A stretch of DNA of 64,000 bases from Dermatemys mawii (taxonomy: Eukaryota > Chordata > Testudines > Dermatemydidae). The translations under genes were made by a program, and so were the position numbers. The stretch covers positions 55,422,785 to 55,486,784 of the forward strand of contig ML677326.1 in assembly GCA_007922305.1 (NCBI GenBank), given 5' to 3'. Under the pieces are notes generated by a model that saw only the letters and a program-made list of their open reading frames with translations, was not told the origin of the DNA and made no database searches. This document shows, in pieces, positions 12,165-24,330 of the stretch; within the stretch, counting starts at the first letter, position 1, and every line of letters begins with the position of its first letter.

Positions 12165-13857
12165 CAGGGCCGGCCCACAACCTTTTGGCACCTGAGGCAG
12201 GGAGCTCAAAATGATGCCCCCATACCCCCATTGCTTGGGCCAAAACTTAGAAAGGTTTCAATTCTGCCTTCTTCCTGTTCTACTCCTCTCATGGTACTGT
12301 GGTATCATCAATGTCAGGTGTGCGGTCCAGAATAACAGAATAATATCTTGCTGACTTTAGATCTGCCACAATCTTCTATTTGACTTTTGTTGCCAGTAAT
12401 TGTATGATCTCATTTTGAATTGTTTTTCAAAGGTAGTGATGTGTGTGCATTTCTTGGGTGGTGACTCTTTTTAGATGCTCCTGGAGTACAGCATTAAACT
12501 CAGCCATCAGCTCCACAATTTTAAGGAAGTTTCCATTGTTTGGCACATACAACCTGATCTGAAATGCCACGCGGTGCTGGGTTTTGGGTAGCAAGCACTC
12601 TCACAATGGCAATGAGCCTTTTAAGAACATTTTACCAGTAAAGACATTCTGATGTAATCTCTTGATGCTGATAATCTATGGTGGCCTTTAATCTTAGCCT
12701 CATCTCAAACTCTTTCCACCTATGGAATGCTCTTTGGTGATTTGCTACCTTCTCATGGCATGCCAGATTCCTAGCAAGATTATTCCAGTCCTTTGTTCTT
12801 ATAGAACCCAATGTGGCTGAAACATTAGACTGGAAGAGTTTGCAACAAAAACTGTGTGTAGCATTCTGGGTTTTTGAGTACATAAGCCATGGCCTCTCCA
12901 CTTTGTCACCAATTGGGATTTTAAGCCAGTAATGTGTTGGCTTGAAACTTCTATTTGCGGAACATGAAGTTTTTCACTTGCTGTGGCCCATGCAATAAAA
13001 GGAAGTTCCTCAGGCTACTGCTCAAGTGGGCCCACAATCCTGGATCATCTAGATTAAGGAACTAAACTCAGGAGCAGCTGTTTCTTGCACCTCCACCACA
13101 CTGTTCTGATCTACACTTTTCTTCAGGAATGTGCACATGTGAATGTGTTACATCCATTTGAGATGGAAATATGGATGCTGCAGTAGCTGCTAGGTCATCT
13201 GCACTCGGACTAACTGGAAGATCAGGCATCTCCTCACCACTCATATTCTCACTGGGACTGGAAGGCTCACCGTGAATATTTATGTCTATGCATCTCAGGA
13301 GAGCTCCTTCTTGCTTAGATAGAAAAGCTTCCTTTGCTTTCTTTCTTTTTCTGAATGCTGCCCCAGAGGGGCGTTTTCTTCTTTCACTCAGGACTGATGT
13401 TCTGTGCCAGCTACAATGACTCTCAACACTCAGCTGAAGGGGACAAATAAGCAGGCCGGTAGCAGGGCCTGAGTGAGGGAAGATATCAGTGTCTTAAGGG
13501 CCTAATTGGCTCCTACTCCTTCACTTGGCTGCCTGTTCTCCTCAAGTGGGTTCAGGGAAGCAGCAGGAAACAGGAAGTTCCCTGACAAGCTGGTGTTAAT
13601 CAGTCCAGGCTCCTGAGGTGCTAGAGAGATTATTCTGTTATTTCCTCTCACCTTTTCTCCTGCCAGCCTGTTACGTTTCTTGTGCCCTCCTTTCCCCAGC
13701 ACAGCCCTCCACCATCTCTGTGCATCTAGAGCAGAGAGAACACACATGCACCAGCAGCAGACACAATTTTCTACACTCCGGGTCCTGGTGCCTCCAGCTC
13801 CACAGTCTGGCACTTGAGGCGGCTGCCTCAGTTCGCCTCATGGTAAGGCCAGCCCTG
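12165..13857 (-). mobile_element. hAT DNA transposon with inverted ends and broken transposase
   Basis: The ends are CAGGGCCGGCCC on the left and, read inward from the right, CAGGGCTGGCCTTACC. The flanking 8-mers ATTATTTT (12157-12164) and ATCACTTT (13858-13865) agree at 6 of 8, fitting an old 8-bp hAT target duplication. The interior carries minus-strand transposase remnants (listed separately). At 1.69 kb it is shorter than autonomous relatives because most of the catalytic core is gone. Confidence 0.75.
12285..13400 (-). pseudogene. hAT transposase remnant (ZMYM1/TTF-type zinc-finger lineage)
   Basis: The N-terminal part (about 13395-13110) reads KRKKAKEAFLSKQEGALLRC, then EEMPDLPVSPSADDLAATAA. 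After a gap with disruptions, the 89-codon open stretch at 12901-12632 reads RPWLMYSKTQNA, CCKLFQSNVSATLGS and LACHEKVANHQRAFHRWKEF. This is the Cys/His pattern of the TTF/BED-like DNA-binding finger that precedes the catalytic domain in this lineage. Downstream pieces at about 12470-12290 read NEIIQLLATKVK and VADLKSARYYSVILD, ending near the expected first catalytic Asp. The remaining DDE core and C-terminal dimerisation domain are absent. Stops and frameshifts show it cannot be active. The assignment is by remembered family motifs. Confidence 0.75.
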
Positions 13858-14369
13858 ATCACTTTTTCCCTTAAGTCATCTCTACATTCATGAGACACTG
13901 CTTTTGGATGAAATGACAGTATTTCCTAACTTTTTCCTAAAAAAATTAGTATACCTGTTAAGTATTGTAAAAGCACGGTGAGATATTTGTGACCCTAAAC
14001 TTGAAACAGGAGTTAAGCATGATTTAGGACTATGGTTTGAACTGTGCTTCAGACCACATAATATAAGTAGTTTGAAATGGCTCCAAGTAGTCTGTTAATA
14101 TGGTTTCCTATCTATTTTTGAAAGTACTTATCGCCTTCCTCTCAAAACCCCCACTACATCTAATATTGTTGTTATAATTCAGGCAAAAATAGATTGGTTT
14201 CAATGAAAGTTTCCAGACTGTGAAAGGCTCGATGGCTCAATTCAGTACTTCCAGAGAAACAGTGGATTTAGTTCTTTGAAAAGTACTTTAAGTGTGTGTA
14301 GAAGTGAAAATTGGGACTGCTCCATAAACGAGATTAAACACAATTGAACTAGTTTGAGAAGGCAGCTGA

Positions 14370-14430
14370 GGAACTTGAACTGGGGTCTCCTGTATGTCAG
14401 GCCAGTACCCTAACACAGTATATAGAGTAT
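14370..14430 (-). mobile_element. SINE head fragment
   Basis: On the minus strand, TGTGTTAGGGTACTGGCCTG followed by AGACCCCAGTTCAAGTTCC-like sequence resembles boxes A and B of the turtle tRNA-derived SINE. The body is not recognisable. Confidence 0.4.
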
Positions 14431-15319
14431 TAGTGAGTCAAACAAGATCAAATCACCTCGTCTCCGGTGGAAATATTAACAGACAAAATATAAAGTCTCC
14501 ACAAAGTATTATGATAAAAATGTAATATAGACTTAAGTGAAAAGAAAGTGGTCTTTTGAGGACTGCCCATCAATTTTCAAAAGTAGTACTAAATCAATTT
14601 AGTGCTTTGGCACCATTTCTAATGCTGCTGAGATAGAAATACATCTATACAGAATTGAACCACTGACGCTAATTCCTAATTAGCATTGGACAGATACAAC
14701 TCATTACTATGGGAGAACATTTATTTTTCCCCTCTTTAAAAAAACCCTCTTCATTTACATAAAGAAAGCAGCCTGGTGCCAGGGGCTCTTCTCTGTTCCC
14801 AACCTTAAAATACTGAATAAAAAATTAGGCCATTTTATATGTTAGATACTTAAATGTTCTTTTAGGCTGGACTACATATTTGAAAGTAAGTAAGTTTGGT
14901 GGCTGGAAGAATGAGTAATATAGTTCAGGAGACTCACATGAGACGATAGTACTTGTTGCTCTTGGGATACGTACATCAAAATTATGCCTTCATTCTTTCT
15001 GGAAGGTACTTTAAATACACTTTTTGCTGACTACAAAAAAATCTGTTTAAAAAAAATATTAACCCAACTTTCAGTTTTGCTAAGAAGCCAAAAACAGTGC
15101 ATATATTTCTCTATGAATCAGTTAACCAATGAATTTAGATTTTTTGTTCACAAAATGATCTTTAATTGACCCTCATTACTGAGAATTTTAAATGTGCACC
15201 AAATTACTTAGATATGAAAATCTGTTCATTAGTTATTCATGGGCTGTTCATCGATAAATCATGATGAATGAAGGTTAATAGTGGAAAGGAGGGGTAAAGA
15301 AGGACAATACTTCAAAGAA

Positions 15320-15710
15320 TATGATCTTTAGGTGACAGTTTGGGCATGTGCACATCTTGATGGTGTGGGGCAACACATTAGGTCTAGACAGAATAACAAA
15401 GCCTTCAGGAAAGGACAAAAAGTTTTAACTTGAGGTAGTTGAGACAAGGGCACTGGAGAGATTCTAAGGAGGAGTCGTGATATGGCAACACCAAAGGATA
15501 AGAAGTTCAGTTTCAACAGCTGCACTTTGAATGGACTGGATGGAGTGATGTTTGGATCAACATGGAAGAGATGAAGTAACTGAGATGGACGATGAACAAT
15601 GCATGGATTACAAGTGGATGATTGAAAACAGAGAGGTTGTGAAGGAAGAAACTGCAAGGTACCGACACAACCTTGTTGAATGAGGGAGAGAGAGAAAAGA
15701 ATCAAATTGG
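15320..15710 (-). mobile_element. Possible L2-like LINE remnant
   Basis: On the minus strand a 125-codon open stretch contains FKVQLLKLNFLSFGVAISRL and QVKTFCPFLKALLFC. This recalls the C-terminal wording of L2-type reverse transcriptases, where phrases like FKLLVLTFKALH follow the catalytic domain. It is very diverged, so this is a weak call; a chance reading frame in AT-rich DNA is the alternative. Confidence 0.3.
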
Positions 15711-18700
15711 GGAAAAAAAACCAATATAAATACCATAGTTCTTAGTCTTTGAGATAGAATCCAGTGGCTCTCTCTGTAGTGTCATTTCTCTTCAAATCAG
15801 GATTTATTATCCACATGGCCCGGCAGTAAAAGTGTGTTTTGGTCAACATCTAATATGCTAAGGAGCATGAAATGGCTAATAGTTCATGCTATTAGTTCAA
15901 GTGTTTCATTTAATCAGTTACTACTAGCTACATTAGATGAAACTATTCAAATTTCCCATAGGGGAAGGAGAGAAAATTGGCAAAGTCAGTACAATTTTGG
16001 AGATTGGCAGGTGCAAGGAAAACCAGGCTCATAATTACAAACCACTACCTTCAGTTTAGAAATTTAAGACAGTGGAGGTATGTAAAATAGGCAATGATTA
16101 ACAGGAGGGAAGACAAAGATGTAAGACGCTAGCATTCTACAATGAAGAAATATAACCTATGCTAGGTTTTGAGTACCAAGTGAAAGTCTCTGAATCTTGA
16201 ATGATTAGACTTGTGCAGATAATTTACAAAATATTTTACTCAATGAACATAGTCTTTTGGGGGGATTATGTCTCTGAACAGATCACACTCCTAATTTATT
16301 CATTATTTAAAATTAAAAATAAAAAGCTCACCAAAAATTGAGTAAAGTCTACAAACTGATCATTAACAAGCATGCTGAAAATATTTGATAATATAATATT
16401 TAAAATGAAAGCTGTGGTATGTGACAGTCACACCTACGTCATATAGTGTTGAATTTGTTTTATGATTGGAAGAGCATAACTTTTATGCTAAGGAAGCAAT
16501 TTTAAAGGCAGCATTAATGCTCTGAATCTCCTAGGAAAAGGACAGTAAACTGTTCAGAGAGATAGAATTCCAGGCCACTAGAAGGCATTGTAATAATCTA
16601 TTCTGCTCTCCTTCCTGATGCAGGCCATAGAATTTCACCCAGTAATTCCTGCATAAACCAAAGATTGGGGAATTTTATATGATTTTAAATCTTTTGGATT
16701 TACAGGGTTCATCTGAGGCATCTATTCAAGAAAATAAATTCAGGTTTATTGGCTGTATAAGGTAGTTAAATCACCTATCATCTTATTTACACAAGTCTGT
16801 TTAGTTGTTCCCAACAATTAAGTCTAGATCCTTGTCTGCCTTGATAAATTGCTACTGTTCCAAGGCTCTCTCAAGAGGTATTGTTGGTAATCTCATCTAC
16901 ATATTTTGTTAAGTAGTGTCCCATCCCACATACAAACATTGCATGTGTCATGAGAATGTTTGCATGTACAACTTTCATACTGTACCATGAGTATTACAGC
17001 AGGTAAGCTTAAATTTTGTTTTGCATCTGCAGCTGTGCAATTAAAACACAATCAAGATTGTTGTGGAAAGTGATGACAAAAGGTCTGAGCACACTCGAAG
17101 CAAGATCACTTGTAATTTCAAGCAGATGCTTAGACTATTTTACTTCAGCACAGTCACCAAGCTCGCTACTGGAAAATATTTTTTAAAATGTACAATAATT
17201 TTATAATATTCCATAGAAGAATTAGCCCTTTCCCTCAGTGGGGGACCCAGGACTAAATCAGCAGGTGGCCTTGCAGGTCACGGTAAATGTGAGTTAGAAG
17301 AGCTGTGCTAACACCCTCCCCCCTGACTTCAGATAGTTCTTTAAAACACTTTTAGGACCAAATTCATTCCAAGAGGACAAAGGGATGGGGAAGTGGTTGG
17401 ATGTGGGAGAAGATAAACCAGTTCTAGTCTATAGTTTGTAGCATACAGACAAATGGTGATTTCATACAGTGGTATATTAAGCTGTTAGAAGTGTTTAATA
17501 ACAAGATCATTTGTAGGACTTCAGTGTTATTAAAACAAGTTTCTTAAAAAAAACTACTCTGCAACTGTGAGTTGCAGAGAGTGCAAGCATACCTATTTAC
17601 AAACATTTTCTCCAAACAGTGGTGTGCTCATCATGTCTCTGTGCCCTCTGAAGGCTGCTGCTGAGCTGGGAGAGTCACCACTATCCACTATCCTGGAAAC
17701 CAATCCTCACTATTCTGGCATATGAGGGCTTCCCCCCAGGTCACATTTCACCTCTGGGATAATAGTGTAAAGAATGTTTGAAAATAAAAGTGTTTTATAT
17801 GCATTCTACAATAATTTGGTAAAAGCAATAACTTGGGAGTTATCTATGCAAAACAGTATTACTTGTTCAAAGAGTTAAATTTGCTTTAGTGACTTTAAAT
17901 GATGTTAGGAAACTTTTTTTAAAAAGAATCTAATTTATTTTGTAAGGGTGGTTTAACCTCATTTAAGTTATTAAATATATTCAGATGTATTGACAGAGAT
18001 AGTGATAGTCACTTTAAAATATTTTGGACAATGCAACTTCCAAGTAATTGATTTTGAAAAGAAGTTAAAATCTGATTATTGTAGTCTATTATATTTCACC
18101 AGTCAACTTGTTGACAGAGCTTATGATTTGTACTGCTATAGCACAAACAGCCTCTGTATAGTAGTCGGGCCTCACTGTGATACTGTATCTGAACTGCATT
18201 TAAGTAACAAAGCTTTTGTTTCAGAGTTCTGAGGAACTTCCAAAAGGATTGGGGGAAGAAGTTCCACACCTCAGTTCTGTTTGCTGTGGTTTTTTTTTAT
18301 TATTATTATTTTAGCAATAAGCAAGTTGATACTTCCACCAGTTTTCTAATTCTTCAACTGTCCAAGAATTAGTCTCTTCATATGTCCCCTTTGCAACACA
18401 AGTTTAGGGTTCTCAGTCCTCATTTCCTTCAAGATGATTCTCTCAATCTAATCCCTTGTTTGGGTAGTTCAGCATCATCAACTTCAATAGACAATGGAGG
18501 CCTCTGTTCTCACTACAGCCTTGTTAGGGGAATTACATTTAACTCTGCTATCTCACTGGTGCAGCACTGTAATGCTTCTAGAGGCATTTTAATACTAAGC
18601 TTTGCTTTGGCAAAGTTCCTCCACATTTGTAAACAGGCATCATTTAAAAACAAAAAAGATTAACCAAAGACTTTTGAGGGAATGCTTCTATTGCTCTTCA

Positions 18701-19019
18701 CTCTAAAACACTCTGTGGGAGTGCTGATGAATCCCCTCAGAAGAACAGAAAGTAGGTCAAACAGGTCAAATTCTTGTGCACTCTAGTTTAGTCAGAGCTG
18801 TACATGAATGATCCTGGCATGTTTTAAGTCTGTAATCTGAACAATGATAGTGTTGAACTCCTGGATATTATCTCAAATCTTGTGATATTTGGGGTTGTTT
18901 TGTTTTTGTTGTTTAAAGTTCACCTTCTGGAATCGTAGTGACATAAGAATCTTAACTTTAGTTTGAAAGAGACATTTGCAATCCTCATGGTTGCAGAGAA
19001 AAACTTGGAAACCCTGAAC

Positions 19020-19480
19020 CTTCTTTCATGTATTGCACCATAGATAACATAGGATTTGTATCCTGAGGGCTTGGTGTGTTGAGCATGGTAACCCCCGTTG
19101 GTCCAGTGTGGGGCTGATACACCCCAACACGGTCGCTGGGATTCCCTGCTAAGTCAAATGATTGCAATTAGGAAACTCAGGACCCTGGATGGGACTGAGG
19201 AACCACGAAGTCCGTAGCCACTGGGCCATGCCAGAAAAAACTTTCAGGTCTATTGCTTCCCAAGCCACCTGGCTGGGGCAAACAAAAGCTGCTGAGGGCT
19301 TTGACTCTCTGGGAAAGGCAGGGCAATCCGTAGCCCTGGGGGTGGGGCAGAACAAACGCTCAGTCTATAGTGCACAGTGATTGGTCATCCCGTTAGCCCA
19401 GTCTGGGGTCAGTCACAATTCCGTATGTCTAAAACTAAAATGTCTCTTTATTAAGAGAACTATTTTACTGAGATGCTGCA
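19020..19480 (-). repeat. Unassigned moderately GC-rich block, possibly LTR-derived
   Basis: GC content rises here against the AT-rich surroundings. On the minus strand CTCTTAATAAAGAGACATT gives an AATAAA signal near 19455. The block includes GGTAACCCCCGTTGGTCC and GGGGCTGATACACCCC. I could not define termini or a target duplication. Open frames on both strands (60-72 codons) show no family motif. Confidence 0.3.
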
Positions 19481-20049
19481 GCTGAAAGCCCAGTTATATG
19501 AACAGACCAACTTCCTGTTTGCTCCCTCCGGCAATCTGTGCTGCTTCCTTGAAGTTCCATGAAGGTGACTACAAATGTTAAAGGCTCAAAAACTGTAAGG
19601 CAAGGAAAAGGGATCCCCTAAAAATATTAAATTTTTGACCTTTAGGACTTCCTCATGATTCTTTGGCATCTACATTGGAACTGGCAGTACTGTCCAGAGG
19701 AAAAGGATACTGCTCCCCATTCAGCCCACTGCCTGTTTTGAATTTGTCCTTTGTTTTCTTCAACAATGTCATTGTAAATGTTTATGGCTTCCTTTTTAAA
19801 ATGAAAATGGCCATCCTAATTTTTTTTTTCCTGAAAATAATGATCTCTGTGTTTGGATTTTGTTTCCTAGCAATTCATATAAAAAGGCATAAAAAACAGG
19901 TACTACTTCATTACTAATCTGCAATTACAAAAGTAACTGACACAGAGATCGGAATAAGATTTGTACACAAAGTCTTGATCTTTCCTAAACTCCTTTTGTG
20001 AATTTTAACGATTAATAATTAACAATTCGTGTCACCTGAACACTAAACT

Positions 20050-20195
20050 ACCTTTGAAAATTAGGCCCTTAAGATGCAGATATGTGTCTAATTGGATTTT
20101 TAAAGGTGCCTATGTACTTTTGAAAACTCCACTAGGTACTTAACAATATTTGGTGGCTAAATAGCTTTAAAAATCCAGCCCCAGCACATTTAGCC
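20050..20195. repeat. Old foldback-like dispersed repeat
   Basis: AAAATTAGGCCCTTAAGATG, AAAGGTGCCTATGTACTTTT, CTAGGTACTTAAC and AAAAATCCAGCCCC resemble a common reptile repeat built on TTTTCAAAGG and TTAGGTGCCTAA words with inverted ends. Similar short fragments recur near 39160-39210 and 52890-52920. Identification is from memory. Confidence 0.4.
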
Positions 20196-20232
20196 TCATT
20201 ACAGTAACTAGAATATGATAGTCACTAGAGCA

Positions 20233-20368
20233 CAGGGGTGCTGGAACTAGGGGTGCTAGGGTGCAGCAGCACCCCCAGGCTTGAAGTGGTTTCCATTATA
20301 TCCAGGGTTTACAGTTTTGTTCAATGGCTTTCAGCATCCACACTGCAAAAATTGTTCCAACGCCACTG
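20233..20368 (-). mobile_element. Miniature hAT element, 136 bp
   Basis: The left end CAGGGGTGCTGGAACTAGG and right end TTGTTCCAACGCCACTG form imperfect inverted ends. The flanking 8-mers are CTAGAGCA and CTAGAGTC (6 of 8 identical), fitting an 8-bp hAT duplication. The interior contains GCACCCCCAGGCTTGAAGTG and GGGTTTACAGTTTTGTTCAA, which I remember from a widespread turtle miniature family. Confidence 0.7.
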
Positions 20369-20871
20369 CTAGAGTCAAATAAATAATTTGTATTTAAGAG
20401 GTGATCATGAGATGTACAGGGGCAGGGAGGGTGAGGGGAAAGGGGCACATCTCACAATTATACTAACACCATCAGTCAGGATTGCTTGTGTACTGCTTCA
20501 GAATTTTAAGATATGCTTTTTTTTCTCCAGCATTGGCCTGAATACATAGGAGAAGCAGAGTTTTAATTCCTTCCTCCCTTCCAACATCTACTTCCCTGTA
20601 GGGAGCCTTGGTGGCCTCCCTTCAAGCCAGAGGCTAAAGAATCACTATCTCAACCGGAGTGGGCAGGCCAGAGCGATCGGGCCCCGCCCCCAGGAAGGGA
20701 AAGGATGGATCAGGAAGTATAAAGAGCGGGGCCCCTAGCTCAGTCAGGGCAGCACCAGGGAAGGAGACAGACACAGACCGCTGCCTGCTCTCTACCCACC
20801 CCGCTGACAAGCTAGGGGAGGCCCTGGCCCTAGGGAACCCTGATCTAGGTGAAAGACTGGGGTTTCCAGAC

Positions 20872-21063
20872 CTGCCTGCCACTGAGTACCCTGAGGAACT
20901 GCCGGAGCCCAGCGGTGACCCGTGGCTGATGGAGGCGGATGCTGCAAGGGAACCGGAGCTGCCGGCGGCCGAGTACCTTGAGGAACCGCCGGAGCCCAGC
21001 AGAGACCTGTGGCTGATGGAGGCGGACACCGAGGGGGAACCGGAGCTGCCCGCAGCAGACAAC
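20872..21063 (+). repeat. 87-bp tandem repeat, about 2.2 copies
   Basis: In the plus frame the unit reads as 29 residues: LPATEYPEELPEPSGDPW then LMEADAAREPE, followed by LPAAEYLEEPPEPSRDLW then LMEADTEGEPE, then LPAAD. The plus frame stays open for 151 codons (20659-21114), and a minus frame over almost the same span is also open for 151 codons. Dual openness reflects GC-rich repeat composition, so I do not call it a gene. Confidence 0.75.
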
Positions 21064-21112
21064 CCTGATTCCTGCTGGTGCCCCCTCACCTGTGAGGTGC
21101 ACCCCAGACCCT

Positions 21113-21230
21113 AGCTGGCGCTCCCCTGCCTGAGGGGCGCTACAGACTCTTGCTGGCACTCCCCTGCCTGAGGGGCACGCTACAGACACTTGCCAGCGCT
21201 CCCCTGCCTGAGGGGTGTGACCTGGACTGT
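21113..21230 (+). repeat. 34-40 bp tandem repeat, three copies
   Basis: Each copy contains GCTCCCCTGCCTGAGGGG or a one-base variant (near 21119, 21157 and 21198), separated by CGCTACAGAC and CTTGC-type spacers. It lies inside the LTR-like element. Confidence 0.75.
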
Positions 21231-22404
21231 GGACAGCACACCTCCCGACCCTAATTCCCCAGTAACGGGGAGGTGCAACCAAGTCTGTTCAAAGAGGCAG
21301 AAGCTCCCCAGCGCCCCACAGCGGCTTGGCAGACCTACTGACCCTTTTTACATTCCCTTTAAAAAAAATAAAAGCGTTCACCATAATAGCTCTCACAGCC
21401 AAAGAAACAGAGAATGGTAGAACAGCTGCCAAGTTAACAACTGGGATATTGAATATGTTTTAAATATCTCTTCCTCAGGGAACATATTTGTACACAAGAG
21501 CAAAAGACTTAATTTTCAAACACAAACTGTCTTTGAAAAAGGCATTTTAAAATCACTTGAGTTTTAAGCAACCTCCTCTGAAAGCTAAATCTGTCTTTAA
21601 ATTATGTTCAATGCTGTAGCACAGATGTTTAGCAGTTAGCATCCTTTTTCCACAAATTAACTATCTTTCCATTATACTGAATTTTCTGTGACAGCCATTT
21701 AAGAACACAAATGGGGACAGTAAAAAGCCCAGTAAAATATGCATCTTCAAAATTATGAGACAAAGAACAAAGAATATTTAAATAAAATTGCCTCAAAATA
21801 TTCATTCAATACCAATATTCATATATTTGTAAAAGACAAAGGCTTCAGTGAAACTTCAGAGTGAGAGTTTTCCAAAGTCACTTCAATTGCCTTTACTTTT
21901 AAGGGGACAGCTCTAAATCAGAGCAAAAAGGACTGGGTACATTTTTAAAAGGCTTGATTTTTTATTTCCACTAGTTCTGCTTGAATGGAAAAATTCATCA
22001 ATTTTCCTGTCCCTTAGTCCCCCAGTATTTCACAATGCAGAAAGCTTGGCAATCAGAAATGGCTCTCTCACATTTGAATCACTAATTCTGTGGCACAGAC
22101 ATTACTTGGAATCTGTTTGCATTTTTAGTAGCCCACCGAGATCTAGAGCCTGTATAGCCTAGAGCACCTGATGGACTCTAATTGGAATTTGTAATGTACA
22201 GAATATGCCAGCAGCCATCTTTTTAGTTGCTTCTAACTGTGGCAAACTTTAAACATTTGGTCTGTAATTTGCCATGCCAGGTATCTGCCTCAGACTGCAT
22301 TTTTTTTACTTAAGCCAAAAAAGGTTCAAATGTTTCAGAGATGAAAGTTAATGTAAATATGATAAAGCAACTCAATCCTATGATTTATGATTTAGGGTGG
22401 ATTC

Positions 22405-22940
22405 ACGTATGATTTAGGGTGGATGCATGGTGAATGCGCTGTCATTGTTCTCTGGAGAAGAGAAAGCTCTTCCCTTCAGTGGGAAGGGGAGTGATAGTTG
22501 GGGGAAAAGAGAAGGTGATGGGAGCTTGAGAGAGAGATGGAGAGAAACACAGTCTGTGAGCAAACAGAGAAACGGGATTGGAGAGGAGGGGGCAGCCAGA
22601 GGGATGGAGGGGAACCAGGACAGAGAAACAGAGCAAGTGGAGAGGCTGAGGCAGAGCAGGACAGAGACAGACAGGAGAAGGTCCCTTTGGTTTAAAACTG
22701 GCCGGTCAGGTCAGTCCATGTGTGATAGTATGTTCCTGAGCCTCAGATTTGCTCATCTCCCACCACTCAACCCATGTTATTCTGGATATCTGGAATGCAG
22801 AACCAAAAGTCCTTCAGATCTTATGGATCTGGTCTGCTGTGCACCATCCCGCCCCAGCCAGCAGCACTGAAATCAAGTCCATCTGTTCTGGAAGAGATGA
22901 GATGCTCGAGGCTCAAAGACTGACTTTGGTGTTAAACAGC
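22405..22940 (+). other. Purine-rich block, unassigned
   Basis: A GA-rich strand (GAGAGAGATGGAGAGAAAC and similar) from 22480 to 22680 gives a 147-codon open frame at 22427-22870 with strongly biased Arg/Glu/Gly composition and no domain I recognise. It is preceded by a short duplicated phrase TTTAGGGTGGAT near 22393 and 22412. Probably an old repeat rather than a gene. Confidence 0.35.
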
Positions 22941-23399
22941 ACCTACTGAGATATTTAGGGAAAGGGGAGCCTTAAACTAATAACCCATAATAGCCCTGTA
23001 TGAAGAAGTAGATATAACTTTCTAAATAAAAAGTCTATATTTACTGTAGTATGTGTAGCAGTAAGTTTAGTATGTTTGTATTCACTTTTTTAGGTATATT
23101 CTACATATATTTAGCATTACTGTAGTTATGTGGAATCCTCTGCTGTTTTTCCCCCACAACCCTTAGTATTATTCTGTCTACCATTAAATAATCTTTTATC
23201 AGAGTGTAACACCTCCTCAGCTCTCACCTGCAACATAAATTACACCCCAACTGTGACAGACCATTATTAAATCTTGGTCAGTGGTTTTGGGAGAGGGTGA
23301 CCCTTGGATGTATTTCAAATCATAACACAATAACTCTACTCAGAGGTCAGTTTACAGTAAGAGTAAAATATTAGTCTGACAAACAATTTAAAAAATTGC

Positions 23400-23530
23400 A
23401 ATTAATCATGGCGAACCGCAGACACTGGGAGCTGCGGGCAGTTGTGCCTCTGGACAGTCAATGCAAAGAAAATGTCTCACAGCCCCGCCAGTGGATTACC
23501 CTAATGGGCCACAGGAAGTTACTGCTCTAA
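23400..23530 (+). mobile_element. hAT-like 3' end fragment (ATGGCGAACCGC family)
   Basis: ATGGCGAACCGCAGACACTG, GGAGCTGCGGGCAGTTGTGCC, shortened here, AATGTCTCACAGCCCCGCC and TACCCTAATGGGCCACAGG match in order the fragment at 55058-55188. It is truncated on the left and not coding. Confidence 0.5.
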
Positions 23531-23574
23531 CTTCTGCCGACTTCAAAAACATCAATTTGTAGTCTAACACCACC

Positions 23575-23650
23575 CCTGTGAGGTGAAGAGATGGTATTAT
23601 CCCCATTTCAGAGATAAGGAACTAAAGCACAGAAGGATTAAGGTTAAAAT
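23575..23650 (-). mobile_element. SINE core fragment (MIR-like)
   Basis: ATTATCCCCATTTCAGAGAT followed by AGCACAGAAGGATTAAGG is the reverse-strand core-and-tail wording of MIR-like tRNA SINEs. The head is missing. Confidence 0.45.
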
Positions 23651-23789
23651 ATCCACCAATGTTGTATGCCCACACTGACACCTACTAACTGACTTTTCAG
23701 GAGTTCTTTGCATTATATAGCACTTCCTATGTTCAAATCACATCACATCAACTTCAGTTGCAGATCTGAATACTCAGCACTCCTGCAAA

Positions 23790-24330
23790 CCAAACCTCAG
23801 TGTCACAAATAGGGCAACCAGAAAATGAGAAACAATTAGAGACCATCGGAGCTGTCCCTAAGGAGGGTGAGGGGCCTGGGACAGAGGCAGAGTTTCTAAC
23901 CTGCTGGTTTTTGTGCGCTTCCTCTGGCTCCGCCCAGGTCCTGACTCCACTCCACTCTTTTACCCGAGGTTCCACGCCTGCCATGCCTCTTCCCAACCCC
24001 TCTTCCGCTCCCTCCCTCAAGCTGCATCCTCACTTCTCTCTCCTCCCCCCAGCACCTCCTGATGCCATGAAACATTTGATCTCTGGTAGGCACTGAGAGG
24101 GAAGGGGAGGTGCTGATTGGTGGGGCCCGCCAGCGGGCAGGAGGTCCTGGGGAGAGGAGGAGCTTCTGGTAGGAGGGGATCCTCCTTGTTCCATAATCCT
24201 CCTGTCTGTCTGCTACTTGCCTCCCTGTTTGCCTCCTCACCTTGCTTGCTTGCCTCATGATTTTATAAAGTGTGGGGCACAGGGCGGTTAATGAGACTCT
24301 CCTTCCCCCTGCTTCATTCACTGAATGCTT
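23790..24330 (-). other. GC-rich block, unassigned repeat
   Basis: This is a compositional island between AT-rich flanks with CT-rich plus-strand runs such as CTTCTCTCTCCTCCCCCC. Overlapping open frames occur on both strands (98 and 141 codons) without recognisable motifs. AAATAGGGCAACCAGAAAAT at its left edge looks like the terminus of a hAT-type element, but I could not pair it with a right end. Confidence 0.3.

Larger units (their letters stand above)
20597..21352 (+). mobile_element. Probable solo LTR with coding-like tandem repeats
   Basis: The element begins TGTAGGGAGCC and ends TTTTTACA. It is flanked by identical 5-mers TTCCC at 20592-20596 and 21353-21357. A TATA-like GTATAAAGAGCGGGG lies near 20717, as expected for an LTR promoter. 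Within it are an 87-bp repeat (about 20872-21057) and a 34-40 bp repeat (21113-21230). No internal retroviral genes adjoin. Because 5-bp matches can occur by chance, the boundaries need family alignment. Confidence 0.55.

Noticed and set aside
21113..21230. Evenly spaced 34-40 bp repeats resembling a CRISPR array
   Set aside because: The spacers are themselves similar, the copies number only three, and the context is a vertebrate LTR-like element.
23896..24321. 141-codon minus-strand frame
   Set aside because: GC-rich repeat composition, Arg/Gly/Glu biased, overlapped by an open plus frame and without motifs.
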